A stretch of DNA of 64,000 nucleotides from an uncultured Parabacteroides sp. (GCA_934718155.1 CAKUZF010000006.1:18723-82722); one strand, 5' to 3'; shown: positions 15,614-24,086, counted from the first letter of the stretch. Made by a program: numbers and translations. Notes: generated from the sequence alone by a model not told the origin.

Positions 15614-17845
15614 TTAGTTTCTCGGCTCACGACGCGGACGCTCTGGACGCTCGCCACGGTCATGACGTGGACGCTCACCGCGGTCGCGCTGCGGACGCTC
15701 CGGACGTTGTGGACGCTCCTCGTAGCCCTCGGGCTTCGGGATCAGCACGCGGTGTGAAAGCTTGAACTTACCAGTCTTCGGATCGATGTCGAGCAACTTC
15801 ACGGTAATCGTGTCGCCCTCCTTCAGACCTGCCTGCTCGACAGTCTCCAAACGCTTCCAGTCGATCTCAGAGATGTGCAACAAACCATCCTTACCCGGCA
15901 TAAACTCTACGAATGCGCCGTAAGGCATGATTGAAGAGATCTTACCCTCGTAAACCTCGCCAACCTCAGGCACGGCTACGATGGCCTTGATCGCACGGAT
16001 AGCGGCATCGATTGTCTCCTTGTTGGATGCGGAGATCTCGATCTTGCCAACACCATCCACCTCGTCGATAGAAACGGTTGCGCCAGTCTTCTCCTGGATG
16101 CCCTGAATGATCTTTCCGCCCGGGCCGATTACGGCACCGATGAACTCCTTCGCAATCGTCATCGTCTCGATGCGCGGTGCGTGCGGCTTCAGGTCTGCTC
16201 TGGTCTCCGGCTGAGCCTCCATGATCTTGCCCAAGATGTACTCGCGGCCTGCCTTAGCTTGAGCCAATGCGTTCTCCAAGATCTCGTATGACAAACCATC
16301 TACCTTGATATCCATCTGCGTAGCGGTGATACCGTCTTTCGTGCCCGTTACCTTGAAGTCCATGTCGCCCAAGTGATCCTCATCACCTAAGATGTCTGAC
16401 AAGATCGCGTAGTTTGTACCCTTGTTCTCTGAGATCAATCCCATAGCGATACCCGATACGGGCTTCTTCATCGGCACGCCTGCGTCGCGCAAAGCCAATG
16501 TGCCTGCACAAACGGTAGCCATTGAGGAAGAGCCGTTAGACTCTAAGATATCTGAGATGACACGTACTACGTAGGGATAGTCGGCCGGGATCATGCGCTT
16601 CAACGCACGGTGAGCCAAGTTGCCGTGGCCAATCTCGCGGCGGCCTACGCCACGCTGAGCCTTAGCCTCGCCTGTTGAGAAGGGAGGGAAGTTATAGTGG
16701 AGCAAGAAACGCTCTACGCCGTGGTTCAACACGTCGTCAACGATCTTCTCGTCGCTCTTCGTACCCAATGTAACCGTTGAGAGCGATTGCGTCTCACCAC
16801 GGGTAAAGATAGCCGAACCGTGAGGGCCGGGCAGGCAGTCTGTCTCGATCCAGATCGGACGGATCTCGGTGGTCTTACGGCCGTCCAAGCGCTTGCCCTC
16901 GTCGAGGATCGCACGGCGCATCGCCTCTTTCTCTACATCGTGATAGTAGCGGTTGATCATCTCAACCTTCTCGTCGGTCAACTCCTCCTCAGCGAACTGA
17001 GCCTTATAGTCTTCAACGATCTTCTCGAATGCCTCTGCACGTTCGTGCTTGCCTGTGCCTGAAACCGAAACGGCATACGCCTTGTCGTAGCACTTGTCGT
17101 GTACGTCTTTACGCAGCTCCTCGTCGTTCACCTCGTGGCAATACTCGCGCTTCTGCATCTTGCCGCAAGCCTCTGAGAGCTCCAGCTGAGCCTGACACTG
17201 CTTCTTGATAGCCTCGTGAGCCACCTTGATAGCCTCCAGCATCTCTGACTCCTGAACCTCGTCCATCTCGCCTTCTACCATCATGATGTTGTCGATCGTC
17301 GCACCTACCATGATGTCGATGTCTGCTTTCTCCAATTGCGTGAATGTCGGGTTGACTACGTATTGGCCATCAACACGTGCCACACGTACCTCAGAGATCG
17401 GGCCCTCGAAAGGAATATCCGATACTGCCAAAGCAGCTGATGCGGCCAGGCCTGCCAATGCGTCGGGCATGTCTTCGCCGTCGGCTGAGAATAAAATGAT
17501 GTTTACGTAAACCTCGGCATGATAATTGCTCGGGAAGAGGGGACGCAAAGCGCGGTCCACCAAACGAGCCGTCAAAATCTCATAGTCGGAAGCCTTTCCC
17601 TCTCTCTTTGTGAAGCCACCGGGGAAACGTCCGAATGCGGAATATTTCTCTTTGTAATCTACTTGCAGCGGCATGAAATCAACGCCCGGATTTGCATCTT
17701 TAGCGGCGCATACGGTAGCGAGCAGCACGGTGTTGTTCATACGAACTGTAACCGAACCATCTGCTTGCTTCGCCAACTTTCCGGTCTCGATGGTGATGGT
17801 ACGTCCGTCACCTAATTCGATCGTCTTGTTAATTGGATTAAGCAT
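15614..17845 (-). CDS. pnp: Polyribonucleotide nucleotidyltransferase (PNPase)
   Basis: 743 residues from the ATG at 17845. An in-frame ATG at 17878 is rejected because it would add 11 basic residues before the normal PNPase start, MLNPINKTIEL. Domain order: first RNase PH-like domain (~1-140), helical linker, second RNase PH domain (~320-540, with GRREIGHGNLAHRALKRMIP), KH domain (~555-610, GAVIGPGGKIIQGIQ), S1 domain (~625-695, YEGKISSIMPYGAFVEFMPG). A ~40-residue tail rich in Arg, Pro, Glu and Gly (repeated ERP and RGERP) closes the protein. It degrades RNA 3'-5' with phosphate. It is monocistronic with its own promoter and terminator. Confidence 0.96.
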   Translation of the reverse strand: MLNPINKTIELGDGRTITIETGKLAKQADGSVTVRMNNTVLLATVCAAKDANPGVDFMPLQVDYKEKYSAFGRFPGGFTKREGKASDYEILTARLVDRALRPLFPSNYHAEVYVNIILFSADGEDMPDALAGLAASAALAVSDIPFEGPISEVRVARVDGQYVVNPTFTQLEKADIDIMVGATIDNIMMVEGEMDEVQESEMLEAIKVAHEAIKKQCQAQLELSEACGKMQKREYCHEVNDEELRKDVHDKCYDKAYAVSVSGTGKHERAEAFEKIVEDYKAQFAEEELTDEKVEMINRYYHDVEKEAMRRAILDEGKRLDGRKTTEIRPIWIETDCLPGPHGSAIFTRGETQSLSTVTLGTKSDEKIVDDVLNHGVERFLLHYNFPPFSTGEAKAQRGVGRREIGHGNLAHRALKRMIPADYPYVVRVISDILESNGSSSMATVCAGTLALRDAGVPMKKPVSGIAMGLISENKGTNYAILSDILGDEDHLGDMDFKVTGTKDGITATQMDIKVDGLSYEILENALAQAKAGREYILGKIMEAQPETRADLKPHAPRIETMTIAKEFIGAVIGPGGKIIQGIQEKTGATVSIDEVDGVGKIEISASNKETIDAAIRAIKAIVAVPEVGEVYEGKISSIMPYGAFVEFMPGKDGLLHISEIDWKRLETVEQAGLKEGDTITVKLLDIDPKTGKFKLSHRVLIPKPEGYEERPQRPERPQRDRGERPRHDRGERPERPRREPRN

Positions 17846-17889
17846 AATCTTTGTTTCTTGTTTTTTTCTATCTGTCAAAAAAATCGGGA

Positions 17890-17897
17890 CAAAGGTA
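17890..17897 (-). promoter_or_regulatory. -7 promoter element of pnp
   Basis: Minus strand TACCTTTG, 44 nt upstream of the chosen ATG. Confidence 0.55.
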
Positions 17898-18013
17898 ATG
17901 AAAGTTTGGCTGTAAATTGATGAAAATGAAAAGAAATAACGGTCGCTACCCGCTTTTTCGAAAAAAAGCCGCTAAGAAACAGTGAATATGTGTGCCGCAA
18001 ATGTAAAATAATG

Positions 18014-18021
18014 TATATTTG
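18014..18021 (+). promoter_or_regulatory. -7 promoter element of the thioredoxin-fold lipoprotein gene
   Basis: TATATTTG followed by CAGC, 38 nt upstream of the ATG at 18060; no strong -33 element. Confidence 0.55.
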
Positions 18022-18059
18022 CAGCGAAATACATAAATAAATATACGACCAAGAAAAGA

Positions 18060-19232
18060 ATGAGACAGGTATCTATTCGAATACTGGCTGTGCTGTTGGT
18101 CCTGATTGGCTTGTGCACGGCTTGCAAGAAAAATGCGGAGTTCACCGTGAAGGGAGTCGTTGCCGACGCCGCAGGGGAGGTGATGTATCTGGAGAATGTA
18201 GGTGTCTCTTCCGTGACACGGATGGACTCTGTGAAGTTGACATCTGCCGGAGAGTTTCAGTTTAAACAACCGCGCCCGGCCTATCCTGACTTCTACCGCT
18301 TGCGATTGAACAATCAGTTGATCAACTTCTCGGTGGATTCGACCGAGACAATTTCATTGGTGGCTGATGCGGAGACATTCGCCACCTCCTACACGATCGA
18401 GGGATCGGAGGATGCGAAAGCGATCAAGCAGATTACGCTGGCCCAATTGGATGCCAACCAGGTGATCCAGCGCTTGCGCAAGGAGTATGAGGAGGGCCTC
18501 TTGGCCGATACGCTTTATGCTTCGGAGATCAAGAAGGCTTCGGCTGCCTATAAGGAGGTGGCTTTGAAATATATCTATTCAGCACCGATGTCGGCGGCTG
18601 CCTATTTCGCGTTGTTCCAGCAGATTGATGGCATGTTGTTCTTCGACCTCTACGATGCGGCCGACTCGAAAGCCTATGGCGCGGTAGCGACGAGCCTCGA
18701 TCGGGTTTATCCCGAGAGCCCCAGAGCGATGCACCTCCACAACTTAGCCTTGCAATCCATTAAGGTGATTCGCAGCAAGAACCAAAAGTCGGCCCCTTCG
18801 GAGCTGGCCAACGTAAAGACGAACGAGGTAGGCTTTATGGATATCGAGTTGCCCGGCCTGAAGGGAGAGTCGGTGAAGCTTTCCGAGGTGGCGGCAGGCA
18901 AGCCTACCCTGATCTGCTTCACGGCCTACTCGCTCGAATGGTCGCCGGCGTTGAACATGGCTTTGGCTGATTTCTACGCTAAGTATCACAAGCAGGGCCT
19001 GGAGATTTATCAGATCTCGCTCGACGACGATTCGCATTTCTGGAAGAATGCGGCTTCCAACCTGCCTTGGATCTGCGTGCGCGATCCGCAGTCGGTCTAT
19101 TCGCAAGTGGCAGCCCTTTATTTCGTGCGCCAGTTGCCTGCCTTCTTCCTGCTCGATAGCAAGGGCACCTTGGTGCAGCGTATCGAAGAACCGAAGCAAT
19201 TGGAGGCGGCCATCAAATCGGTCGTTAAATAA
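18060..19232 (+). CDS. DUF4369/thioredoxin-fold lipoprotein lacking the CXXC active site
   Basis: 390 residues. The N-terminus is a lipoprotein signal with the probable acylated cysteine at residue 22 (LCTACKK). Residues ~28-130 look like the DUF4369 beta domain (FTVKGVVADAAGEVMYLEN). Residues ~250-390 are an AhpC/TlpA-like thioredoxin fold (DIELPGLKGESVKLSEVAAGKP, VRQLPAFFLLDSKGTLVQRI). Where related proteins have a WCxxC motif, this one reads TAYSLEWSPALN, with no cysteine, so it cannot carry out thiol-disulfide exchange. It probably acts as a scaffold or binding protein in the periplasm. It is divergent from pnp. Confidence 0.82.
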   Translation: MRQVSIRILAVLLVLIGLCTACKKNAEFTVKGVVADAAGEVMYLENVGVSSVTRMDSVKLTSAGEFQFKQPRPAYPDFYRLRLNNQLINFSVDSTETISLVADAETFATSYTIEGSEDAKAIKQITLAQLDANQVIQRLRKEYEEGLLADTLYASEIKKASAAYKEVALKYIYSAPMSAAAYFALFQQIDGMLFFDLYDAADSKAYGAVATSLDRVYPESPRAMHLHNLALQSIKVIRSKNQKSAPSELANVKTNEVGFMDIELPGLKGESVKLSEVAAGKPTLICFTAYSLEWSPALNMALADFYAKYHKQGLEIYQISLDDDSHFWKNAASNLPWICVRDPQSVYSQVAALYFVRQLPAFFLLDSKGTLVQRIEEPKQLEAAIKSVVK

Positions 19233-19309
19233 GGTATTAGCCCGCGCGTGAACCAAATAGCGTGCCAAACTGCGCGAGGCTGAGTATGTTATAAAGCACG
19301 CCCGCAAAC

Positions 19310-19340
19310 TTGCCAGTTCGGAAAAGAAGGGCTACATTTG
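19310..19340 (+). promoter_or_regulatory. Candidate greA promoter
   Basis: TTG at 19310-19312, a 20-nt gap and TACATTTG at 19333-19340. RNA would start near 19347, just before the hairpin at 19361-19399. Confidence 0.5.
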
Positions 19341-19360
19341 CGGCGTGTAAGAAGTATGAG

Positions 19361-19399
19361 GAGTTCCAACCGGAGTAATCCGGTTTGGACTTCTTTTTT
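19361..19399 (+). terminator. Terminator-like hairpin in the greA leader
   Basis: GAGTTCCAACCGGA pairs with TCCGGTTTGGACTTC (two bulges, loop GTAA), followed by T6. It may terminate the upstream lipoprotein mRNA (stop at 19232), or, being downstream of the promoter at 19310-19340, act as an attenuator of greA. Confidence 0.75.
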
Positions 19400-19452
19400 A
19401 TTATATAGTATTAAATAATCATTAAACACTTAATTTTATAGGAGGATTTAGA

Positions 19453-19923
19453 ATGGCTTCAACATACATGACAAAAGAGGGCTATGACAAGATTTTGGCA
19501 GAGATCAACTATCTGGAGACTGTGAAACGTCCTGAGATTTCCGCACAGATTGCCGAGGCACGCGATAAGGGCGACCTTTCGGAGAATGCGGAGTATGATG
19601 CCGCTAAAGAGGCGCAGGGCCTGATGGAGGCGAAGTTGGCGCAGCTGAAGGGCTTGATCTCTAACGCCCGCTTGATCGACGAGAGTCGTGTGCAGACCGA
19701 CGAGGTACAGATCTTGAACAAGGTGAAGATTCGCAACGTGAAGAACAACGCCGTGATGACCTACACGTTGGTGTCGGATTCTGAGGCAAACCTGAAAGAG
19801 GGAAAGATTGCGGTCAGCACCCCGATCGCGCAGGGCTTGATGGGAAAGAAGGTGGGCGATGTGGTTCAGATTCGCGTCCCCTCAGGTTTGATGTCGTTTG
19901 AAATATTGGAAATCTCAATTTAA
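19453..19923 (+). CDS. greA: Transcription elongation factor GreA
   Basis: 156 residues, the normal length. The N-terminal ~75 residues form the coiled-coil finger whose tip acidic residues enter the polymerase secondary channel (ARDKGDLSENAEYDAAKEAQ). The C-terminal globular domain includes GKIAVSTPIAQGLMGKKVGD. It rescues backtracked RNA polymerase by stimulating transcript cleavage. The start is set by a perfect Shine-Dalgarno GGAGG at 19441-19445, 7 nt before the ATG, which is unusual in a phylum with mostly SD-independent initiation. The HIT gene follows after 14 nt with its own strong SD. Confidence 0.95.
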   Translation: MASTYMTKEGYDKILAEINYLETVKRPEISAQIAEARDKGDLSENAEYDAAKEAQGLMEAKLAQLKGLISNARLIDESRVQTDEVQILNKVKIRNVKNNAVMTYTLVSDSEANLKEGKIAVSTPIAQGLMGKKVGDVVQIRVPSGLMSFEILEISI

Positions 19924-19937
19924 AGGAGGAACAGAAT

Positions 19938-20333
19938 ATGGCAACAATATTTAGCAGAATCGTAGCGGGTGAGATTCCTTGCCACAAGGTGGCTGAGAAC
20001 GAGGAGTTCTTCGCATTTTTGGATATCAACCCAGTCGCTAAGGGACACACCTTGGTCATCCCCAAGTCGGAGGTGGATTACATTTTCGATATCGACGATC
20101 AGAAGCTGGGTCGAATGATGGCTTTCGCTAAACGTGTGGCCCGTGCGCAAGAGGCGGCTATCGCTTGCAAACGTGTTGGACTGGCGGTGATGGGCTTGGA
20201 AGTGCCGCATGCGCATATCCATTTAGTGCCTATCACAAAGGAGTCGGATATGTATTTCGGAGGGGCTAAGTTGAGTCTTTCGCAAGAGGAGCTTGCTGAA
20301 ATCGCAAAGAATATTCGCAATCATTATAAATAA
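19938..20333 (+). CDS. HIT family nucleotide-binding protein
   Basis: 131 residues, typical of the Hint branch of the histidine triad family. The triad is visible as PHAHIHLVPI near residues 95-104, preceded by GLAVMGLEVP. The N-terminus has the usual ATIFSRIVAGEIPCHKV and FLDINPVAKGHTLVIPK segments. Such proteins hydrolyse nucleoside phosphoramidates or adenylated substrates; the physiological substrate is not known. It is cotranscribed with greA; its SD GGAGG (19925-19929) directly follows the greA stop, 8 nt from the ATG. Confidence 0.92.
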   Translation: MATIFSRIVAGEIPCHKVAENEEFFAFLDINPVAKGHTLVIPKSEVDYIFDIDDQKLGRMMAFAKRVARAQEAAIACKRVGLAVMGLEVPHAHIHLVPITKESDMYFGGAKLSLSQEELAEIAKNIRNHYK

Positions 20334-20368
20334 GTCTTGTTTTATTTCATATTGTAAAAAACATAGCC

Positions 20369-20376
20369 TATTTTTG
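20369..20376 (+). promoter_or_regulatory. Orphan -7 element downstream of the HIT gene
   Basis: TATTTTTG followed by CAGC, with no good -33 element. The only thing between it and the terminator at 20466-20500 is about 115 nt without a credible ORF. Confidence 0.35.
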
Positions 20377-20465
20377 CAGCCGAAATAAGAAAAGACCTGA
20401 AACAAGTAGACATAATAAAAAAATGATTCATTAGTGGTTTTTACTCATAAATTTGTTAATCTTAG

Positions 20466-20500
20466 AAGAAAGGCCCCTCTGCGAAGAGCGGCCTTTTTTA
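20466..20500 (+). terminator. Terminator after greA-HIT
   Basis: AAGGCC and CTCT pair with AGAG and GGCCTT over a GCGA loop (20470-20495), then T6. Confidence 0.88.
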
Positions 20501-20561
20501 TTGGGGAGAATTATTGTCTACACAACGGGAGAGATACTATCCAACTTTTCGCTGTGGTGTC

Positions 20562-20613
20562 TTCTTGTCGTACCGCTATGCGATGACTACATTGCATTGC
20601 GGTACGACAAGAA
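20562..20613. repeat. 52-bp near-perfect inverted repeat
   Basis: A 15-bp perfect arm (20562-20576, TTCTTGTCGTACCGC) pairs with 20599-20613, continues after one T-T mismatch with ATGC/GCAT, and encloses a 12-nt loop. It lies just past the stop of the PspC gene but lacks a T run on the correct side for a classic terminator. Confidence 0.75.
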
Positions 20614-20619
20614 AATGGG

Positions 20620-21732
20620 TTAGAGTGTAAAGACGCATAGATTGTTGCCTGGTGCGAGGCTGCTCCACATCTCTCGCCAAGCGGCCAAGCTTCCCATCTG
20701 CTGGGTGTAGATCGCACACAGGGCTAAGCCGATGAACCAAAGCACCAGCAAGACCCATTTAGCGGCAGTCGACATCGGGCGTGCCTTGAATGCCTGTACG
20801 CTGAGGGCATAAATCATCGAGCAAACCGGTACGCCAATCAGCAAGATGAGGCCGATGCAGCCCATGATTGCCGTGCTAGTTGGCATGCCTGCCATCATAT
20901 CCATACCGAAGGGCGAGAAATGATAGAGGAACCCGGCTCCGCCCACCAAGAGGCCAAAGGTGACCATGACCAGTGCAAACAGCAGGATTACCATGACCGG
21001 CAGCAGTGTGATGCCCACAAGAATCAGGATAAACTTTGCGAAGTAGCCTAAGATGACCACGAACATATCGCCCATCTTTTGCAGGGCGGTGCGAGGTTTG
21101 TCTGAGTTGATGTATTCGTTGGCCTTGTTGCTTACCTTCTCGAATCCGTTGGTCACGGTCTTACCGATATTCTCGATCGTGACGCTCTCGCCGCGCATCT
21201 CCAGCTTCTCGGTGGCGGTTTGCGCCATCGGAACGATGAGCCATAAGATAAAGTAGAGCGGGATGGTTACGCCAAAGAAGAACATCAAAAGAAAAAGAGC
21301 GATACGCACAGCTGTGGGATCCCAGTTCATGTAGGCTGCGAAGCCGCCGCACACACCTCCCAGGATGCGATCGTCGGGATTGCGCATCAAGCGGCGGCGT
21401 GTGGTCGTTGCCTGCTGCGAATAGGCTTCCTCGGTAGCGTGGTCCTCCTTTTCCTCCTTGGTCTGCTCGTCGTCGAAAAGGTCTTCGGGCTTGCCCATGC
21501 GTTTGATCACCTCCTCGATGTGCTCAATCGTGATCACCTCGTAGCCTAAGCGGATGCGCTCGCTCAGCAACTCCGAGATGCGCGCCTCGAAGTCGTTCAT
21601 GATCTCGTCGGTCTCCTCTTCGTTCTTGAAGTGGATGCGCAGGTTAGTGAGGTATTTGTCTAATAACTGATAGGCGTCTTCATCAATGTGGAACACGGTG
21701 CCACCTAAATTGACGGTTAATGTCTTTTTCAT
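20620..21732 (-). CDS. PspC-domain membrane protein
   Basis: 370 residues. The N-terminal ~90 residues form a soluble acidic domain (NLGGTVFHIDEDAYQLLDKY, EARISELLSERI, EEVIKRMGKPEDLF) resembling those found with PadR-linked membrane proteins. Residues ~118-180 are the PspC domain (RNPDDRILGGVCGGFAAYM, then two hydrophobic segments). Several further membrane helices follow to the C-terminus, so the protein is a polytopic inner membrane protein, probably in envelope-stress response. It lies 12 nt after the padR-like gene, the usual Bacteroidota arrangement in which the PadR repressor controls its partner. Confidence 0.85.
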   Translation of the reverse strand: MKKTLTVNLGGTVFHIDEDAYQLLDKYLTNLRIHFKNEEETDEIMNDFEARISELLSERIRLGYEVITIEHIEEVIKRMGKPEDLFDDEQTKEEKEDHATEEAYSQQATTTRRRLMRNPDDRILGGVCGGFAAYMNWDPTAVRIALFLLMFFFGVTIPLYFILWLIVPMAQTATEKLEMRGESVTIENIGKTVTNGFEKVSNKANEYINSDKPRTALQKMGDMFVVILGYFAKFILILVGITLLPVMVILLFALVMVTFGLLVGGAGFLYHFSPFGMDMMAGMPTSTAIMGCIGLILLIGVPVCSMIYALSVQAFKARPMSTAAKWVLLVLWFIGLALCAIYTQQMGSLAAWREMWSSLAPGNNLCVFTL

Positions 21733-21744
21733 CGTTTTATTGGT

Positions 21745-22074
21745 TTAATTGTTGTTTCTAATGTGTGTGATGGTATTGGTCAGCTCTTCCCAAGAGTTTT
21801 CAAGCTCTTTCAGGAATTGCTCGCCTTTCTCAGTCAGCTGGTAGTATTTGCGAGGGGGGCCCTGCGTAGACTCTACCCAGCGGTAGCTTAGAAGTTCGCT
21901 GTTTTTCAGACGACTCAGCAACGGATATAACGTGCCTTCCACTACGATCAACTTTGCCTCCTGCAGCTTCTGGATGATGTCCGAAGAGTAGGCAGGCTCT
22001 TTCTTGACGATAAGAAGAATACAATATTCAAGTATTCCTTTTCTCATCTGCGATTTTACGTTCTCTGCATTCAT
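21745..22074 (-). CDS. PadR family transcriptional regulator
   Basis: 109 residues with the PadR winged helix: RKGILEYCILLIVKKEPAYS, SDIIQKLQEAKLIVVEGTLY, PLLSRLKNSELLSYRW, and the wing PPRKYYQLTEKGEQFLKELE. It is a short, single-domain PadR with almost no C-terminal dimerisation extension. PadR proteins usually repress their own operon until a small ligand or envelope signal appears. The promoter at 22101-22131 would serve both this gene and the PspC gene, and is the likely autoregulatory target. Confidence 0.9.
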   Translation of the reverse strand: MNAENVKSQMRKGILEYCILLIVKKEPAYSSDIIQKLQEAKLIVVEGTLYPLLSRLKNSELLSYRWVESTQGPPRKYYQLTEKGEQFLKELENSWEELTNTITHIRNNN

Positions 22075-22100
22075 CTATCTCCTGTTTTTATTGTTTGCTG

Positions 22101-22131
22101 CAAAAGTATGTCTAAGGATTGAACTATGCAA
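22101..22131 (-). promoter_or_regulatory. padR-pspC promoter
   Basis: Minus strand TTG (22129-22131), a 20-nt gap and TACTTTTG (22101-22108). Confidence 0.6.
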
Positions 22132-22235
22132 TACAAACTACTTAAGTTTAGTTTTATTTAACAGGTTCGTTGCACAAAAGCTGCGCAAGTGTGTAAATAA
22201 AAGCCGATGTTTATGTGTAATCAGTTAGAAATGCG

Positions 22236-22243
22236 TACTTTCG
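22236..22243 (+). promoter_or_regulatory. -7 promoter element of the acyl-CoA synthetase gene
   Basis: TACTTTCG, one base from TAnnTTTG, 28 nt upstream of the ATG at 22272. Confidence 0.45.
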
Positions 22244-22271
22244 CGAATAGAAACATCAAAAACTAATTAGT

Positions 22272-24080
22272 ATGGGTTATTATCATTTTGCCGAAGTGAT
22301 TCCTAGGCAGGCTGAGAAATATGGCCATCGTGCCGCATTGCGTTATCGTGATGAGGTCAGTGGAAAATGGTTTAAAATATCATGGAACGAAGTGGCTGAG
22401 AAGGTGCGCCTAACAGCGGCGGCCATGGCGGAGTTTGGCATGGAGGTACAAGAGAACATTGGCGTCTATTCGCAGAACATGCCCGAATGCATCTACACCT
22501 ATTTCGGTGCCTATGCCAATCGTATAGCCGATGTGCCCATGTATGCGACCAGCTCTCCCGAGCAAATCGCCTTTATCGTTGAAGACGCCAACATCCATAC
22601 CCTTTTCGTGGGTGAGCAGCAGCAATACAACAACGCTTGGATCGTCATGAAGCAGCTACCCCACGTTCTGAAGCGTTTGGTGATTTTCGATTCGTCGGTC
22701 AAGTTGAATCCCGAGGATAAGCAATCCATCTATTTCGACGACTTTATCCGTCTGGGCGATAATGCCCATGCGGGAAGCACGGTGAAGATCCGTACCAGTC
22801 AGGCCCTGCCCGAGGATACGGCCACCATCATCTATACGTCGGGCACGACAGGCCGTTCCAAGGGTGTGGTCTTGTCGCATGCCAATTACTTGGAGTGTAT
22901 GAGGATCCATAAGATCCGACTCCAGCAGCTGAACGACAAGGATCTCTCGATGTGTTTCCTCCCGCTGACGCACATCTTCGAGCGGGGATGGACCGTGTAT
23001 TGTTTGATCAATGGCATACAGGTTGCCATCAACCACGATCCGAAGCGCATTCAGCAATCCTTGAGGGAAGTTCGCCCGACCATCATGTGTAGCGTGCCTC
23101 GTTTCTGGGAGAAGGTCTATATTGGTGTGCAGGAGAAGATCAAGAGCTCCAGCGGTCTGATGCGTAAGTTGTTTAAAAGTGCGCTTGCCACGGGCCATGC
23201 CTACCATATCGAATATAAGAGCCAGGGCATGAAGCCCTCTTTCGGCTTGCAATTGAAGTATCAGTTCTATCGTCACACCGTCTTTCGTGTGCTGAAGCAG
23301 GTCTTGGGCTTGCAATATGGCCGATTCTACCCCGTCGCGGGTGCGCCTTTGGCCGACAATGTGCTGGAGTTCTTGCTTTCAGCCGATTTTACGATTCGCT
23401 ATGGCTATGGCCTGAGCGAGACTTGCGCAACGGTCTGCTTCTTTCCCGAGGAGTTCCAGATTGGTTCGATAGGTACCATCATGCCGGGCTTGCAGGTGCG
23501 CATCGATCCGGCCAACGACGAGATCTTGGTGAAGGGTAAAACGGTGATGAGCGGCTATTACAAATTGCCAGAGGAGAACGCAAAGTCGTTCACCGAGGAT
23601 GGCTTCTTCCGTACCGGCGACGCAGGCCGTTTGGAGGGCGATACGCTCTTCTTCAAGGAGCGCATCAAGGATCTCTATAAAACCTCGAATGGCAAGTATA
23701 TCGCTCCGCAGTGCATCGAGCTGAGCATCACGAGCGATGCCTATATCGAGCAGGTGGCCGTGATTGGCGATGAGCGCAAGTTCGTCACCGCTTTGATCGT
23801 GCCTTCTATTCCCTTGCTCGAGAAGTATGCCGCTGAGCATCAGATTGCTTACGAGAATAAAGAGGGGTTGCTGGCCAATCCGTTGATCCATAAATTTATC
23901 GAGTCGCGCATAGAAGAGGGGCAGAAGCATTTGGCTGCCTACGAGAAAATCAAGCGTTTCACCCTGTTGGCCACTCCCTTCTCGATGGAGAATGGCGAGC
24001 TGACCGACACGCTGAAGTTGCGCCGTAGAGTCATCTTGAAGCGCTATGCCGAGCAGATCGAGGCGATGTATGCCGAATAA
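22272..24080 (+). CDS. Long-chain acyl-CoA synthetase (AMP-binding enzyme)
   Basis: 602 residues, the size of bacterial FadD15-like AMP-forming ligases. The P-loop-like ATP motif is IIYTSGTTGRSKGVVLSHAN (residues ~187-206). Later motifs are FPVAGAPLADNV-like (YPVAGAPL), YGYGLSETCATVC, and GFFRTGDAGRLEGD with the C-terminal KERIKDLYKTSNGKYIAPQ. It activates fatty acids as acyl-adenylates and passes them to CoA, at the membrane. It is a single gene with its own promoter; the prfB promoter follows directly. Confidence 0.9.
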   Translation: MGYYHFAEVIPRQAEKYGHRAALRYRDEVSGKWFKISWNEVAEKVRLTAAAMAEFGMEVQENIGVYSQNMPECIYTYFGAYANRIADVPMYATSSPEQIAFIVEDANIHTLFVGEQQQYNNAWIVMKQLPHVLKRLVIFDSSVKLNPEDKQSIYFDDFIRLGDNAHAGSTVKIRTSQALPEDTATIIYTSGTTGRSKGVVLSHANYLECMRIHKIRLQQLNDKDLSMCFLPLTHIFERGWTVYCLINGIQVAINHDPKRIQQSLREVRPTIMCSVPRFWEKVYIGVQEKIKSSSGLMRKLFKSALATGHAYHIEYKSQGMKPSFGLQLKYQFYRHTVFRVLKQVLGLQYGRFYPVAGAPLADNVLEFLLSADFTIRYGYGLSETCATVCFFPEEFQIGSIGTIMPGLQVRIDPANDEILVKGKTVMSGYYKLPEENAKSFTEDGFFRTGDAGRLEGDTLFFKERIKDLYKTSNGKYIAPQCIELSITSDAYIEQVAVIGDERKFVTALIVPSIPLLEKYAAEHQIAYENKEGLLANPLIHKFIESRIEEGQKHLAAYEKIKRFTLLATPFSMENGELTDTLKLRRRVILKRYAEQIEAMYAE

Positions 24081-24086
24081 TTTCTG

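Noticed and set aside
20620..22074. PadR-PspC pair considered as a defence or mobile module
   Set aside because: It is a common housekeeping regulatory pair in Bacteroidota, without integrase, repeats or compositional change.
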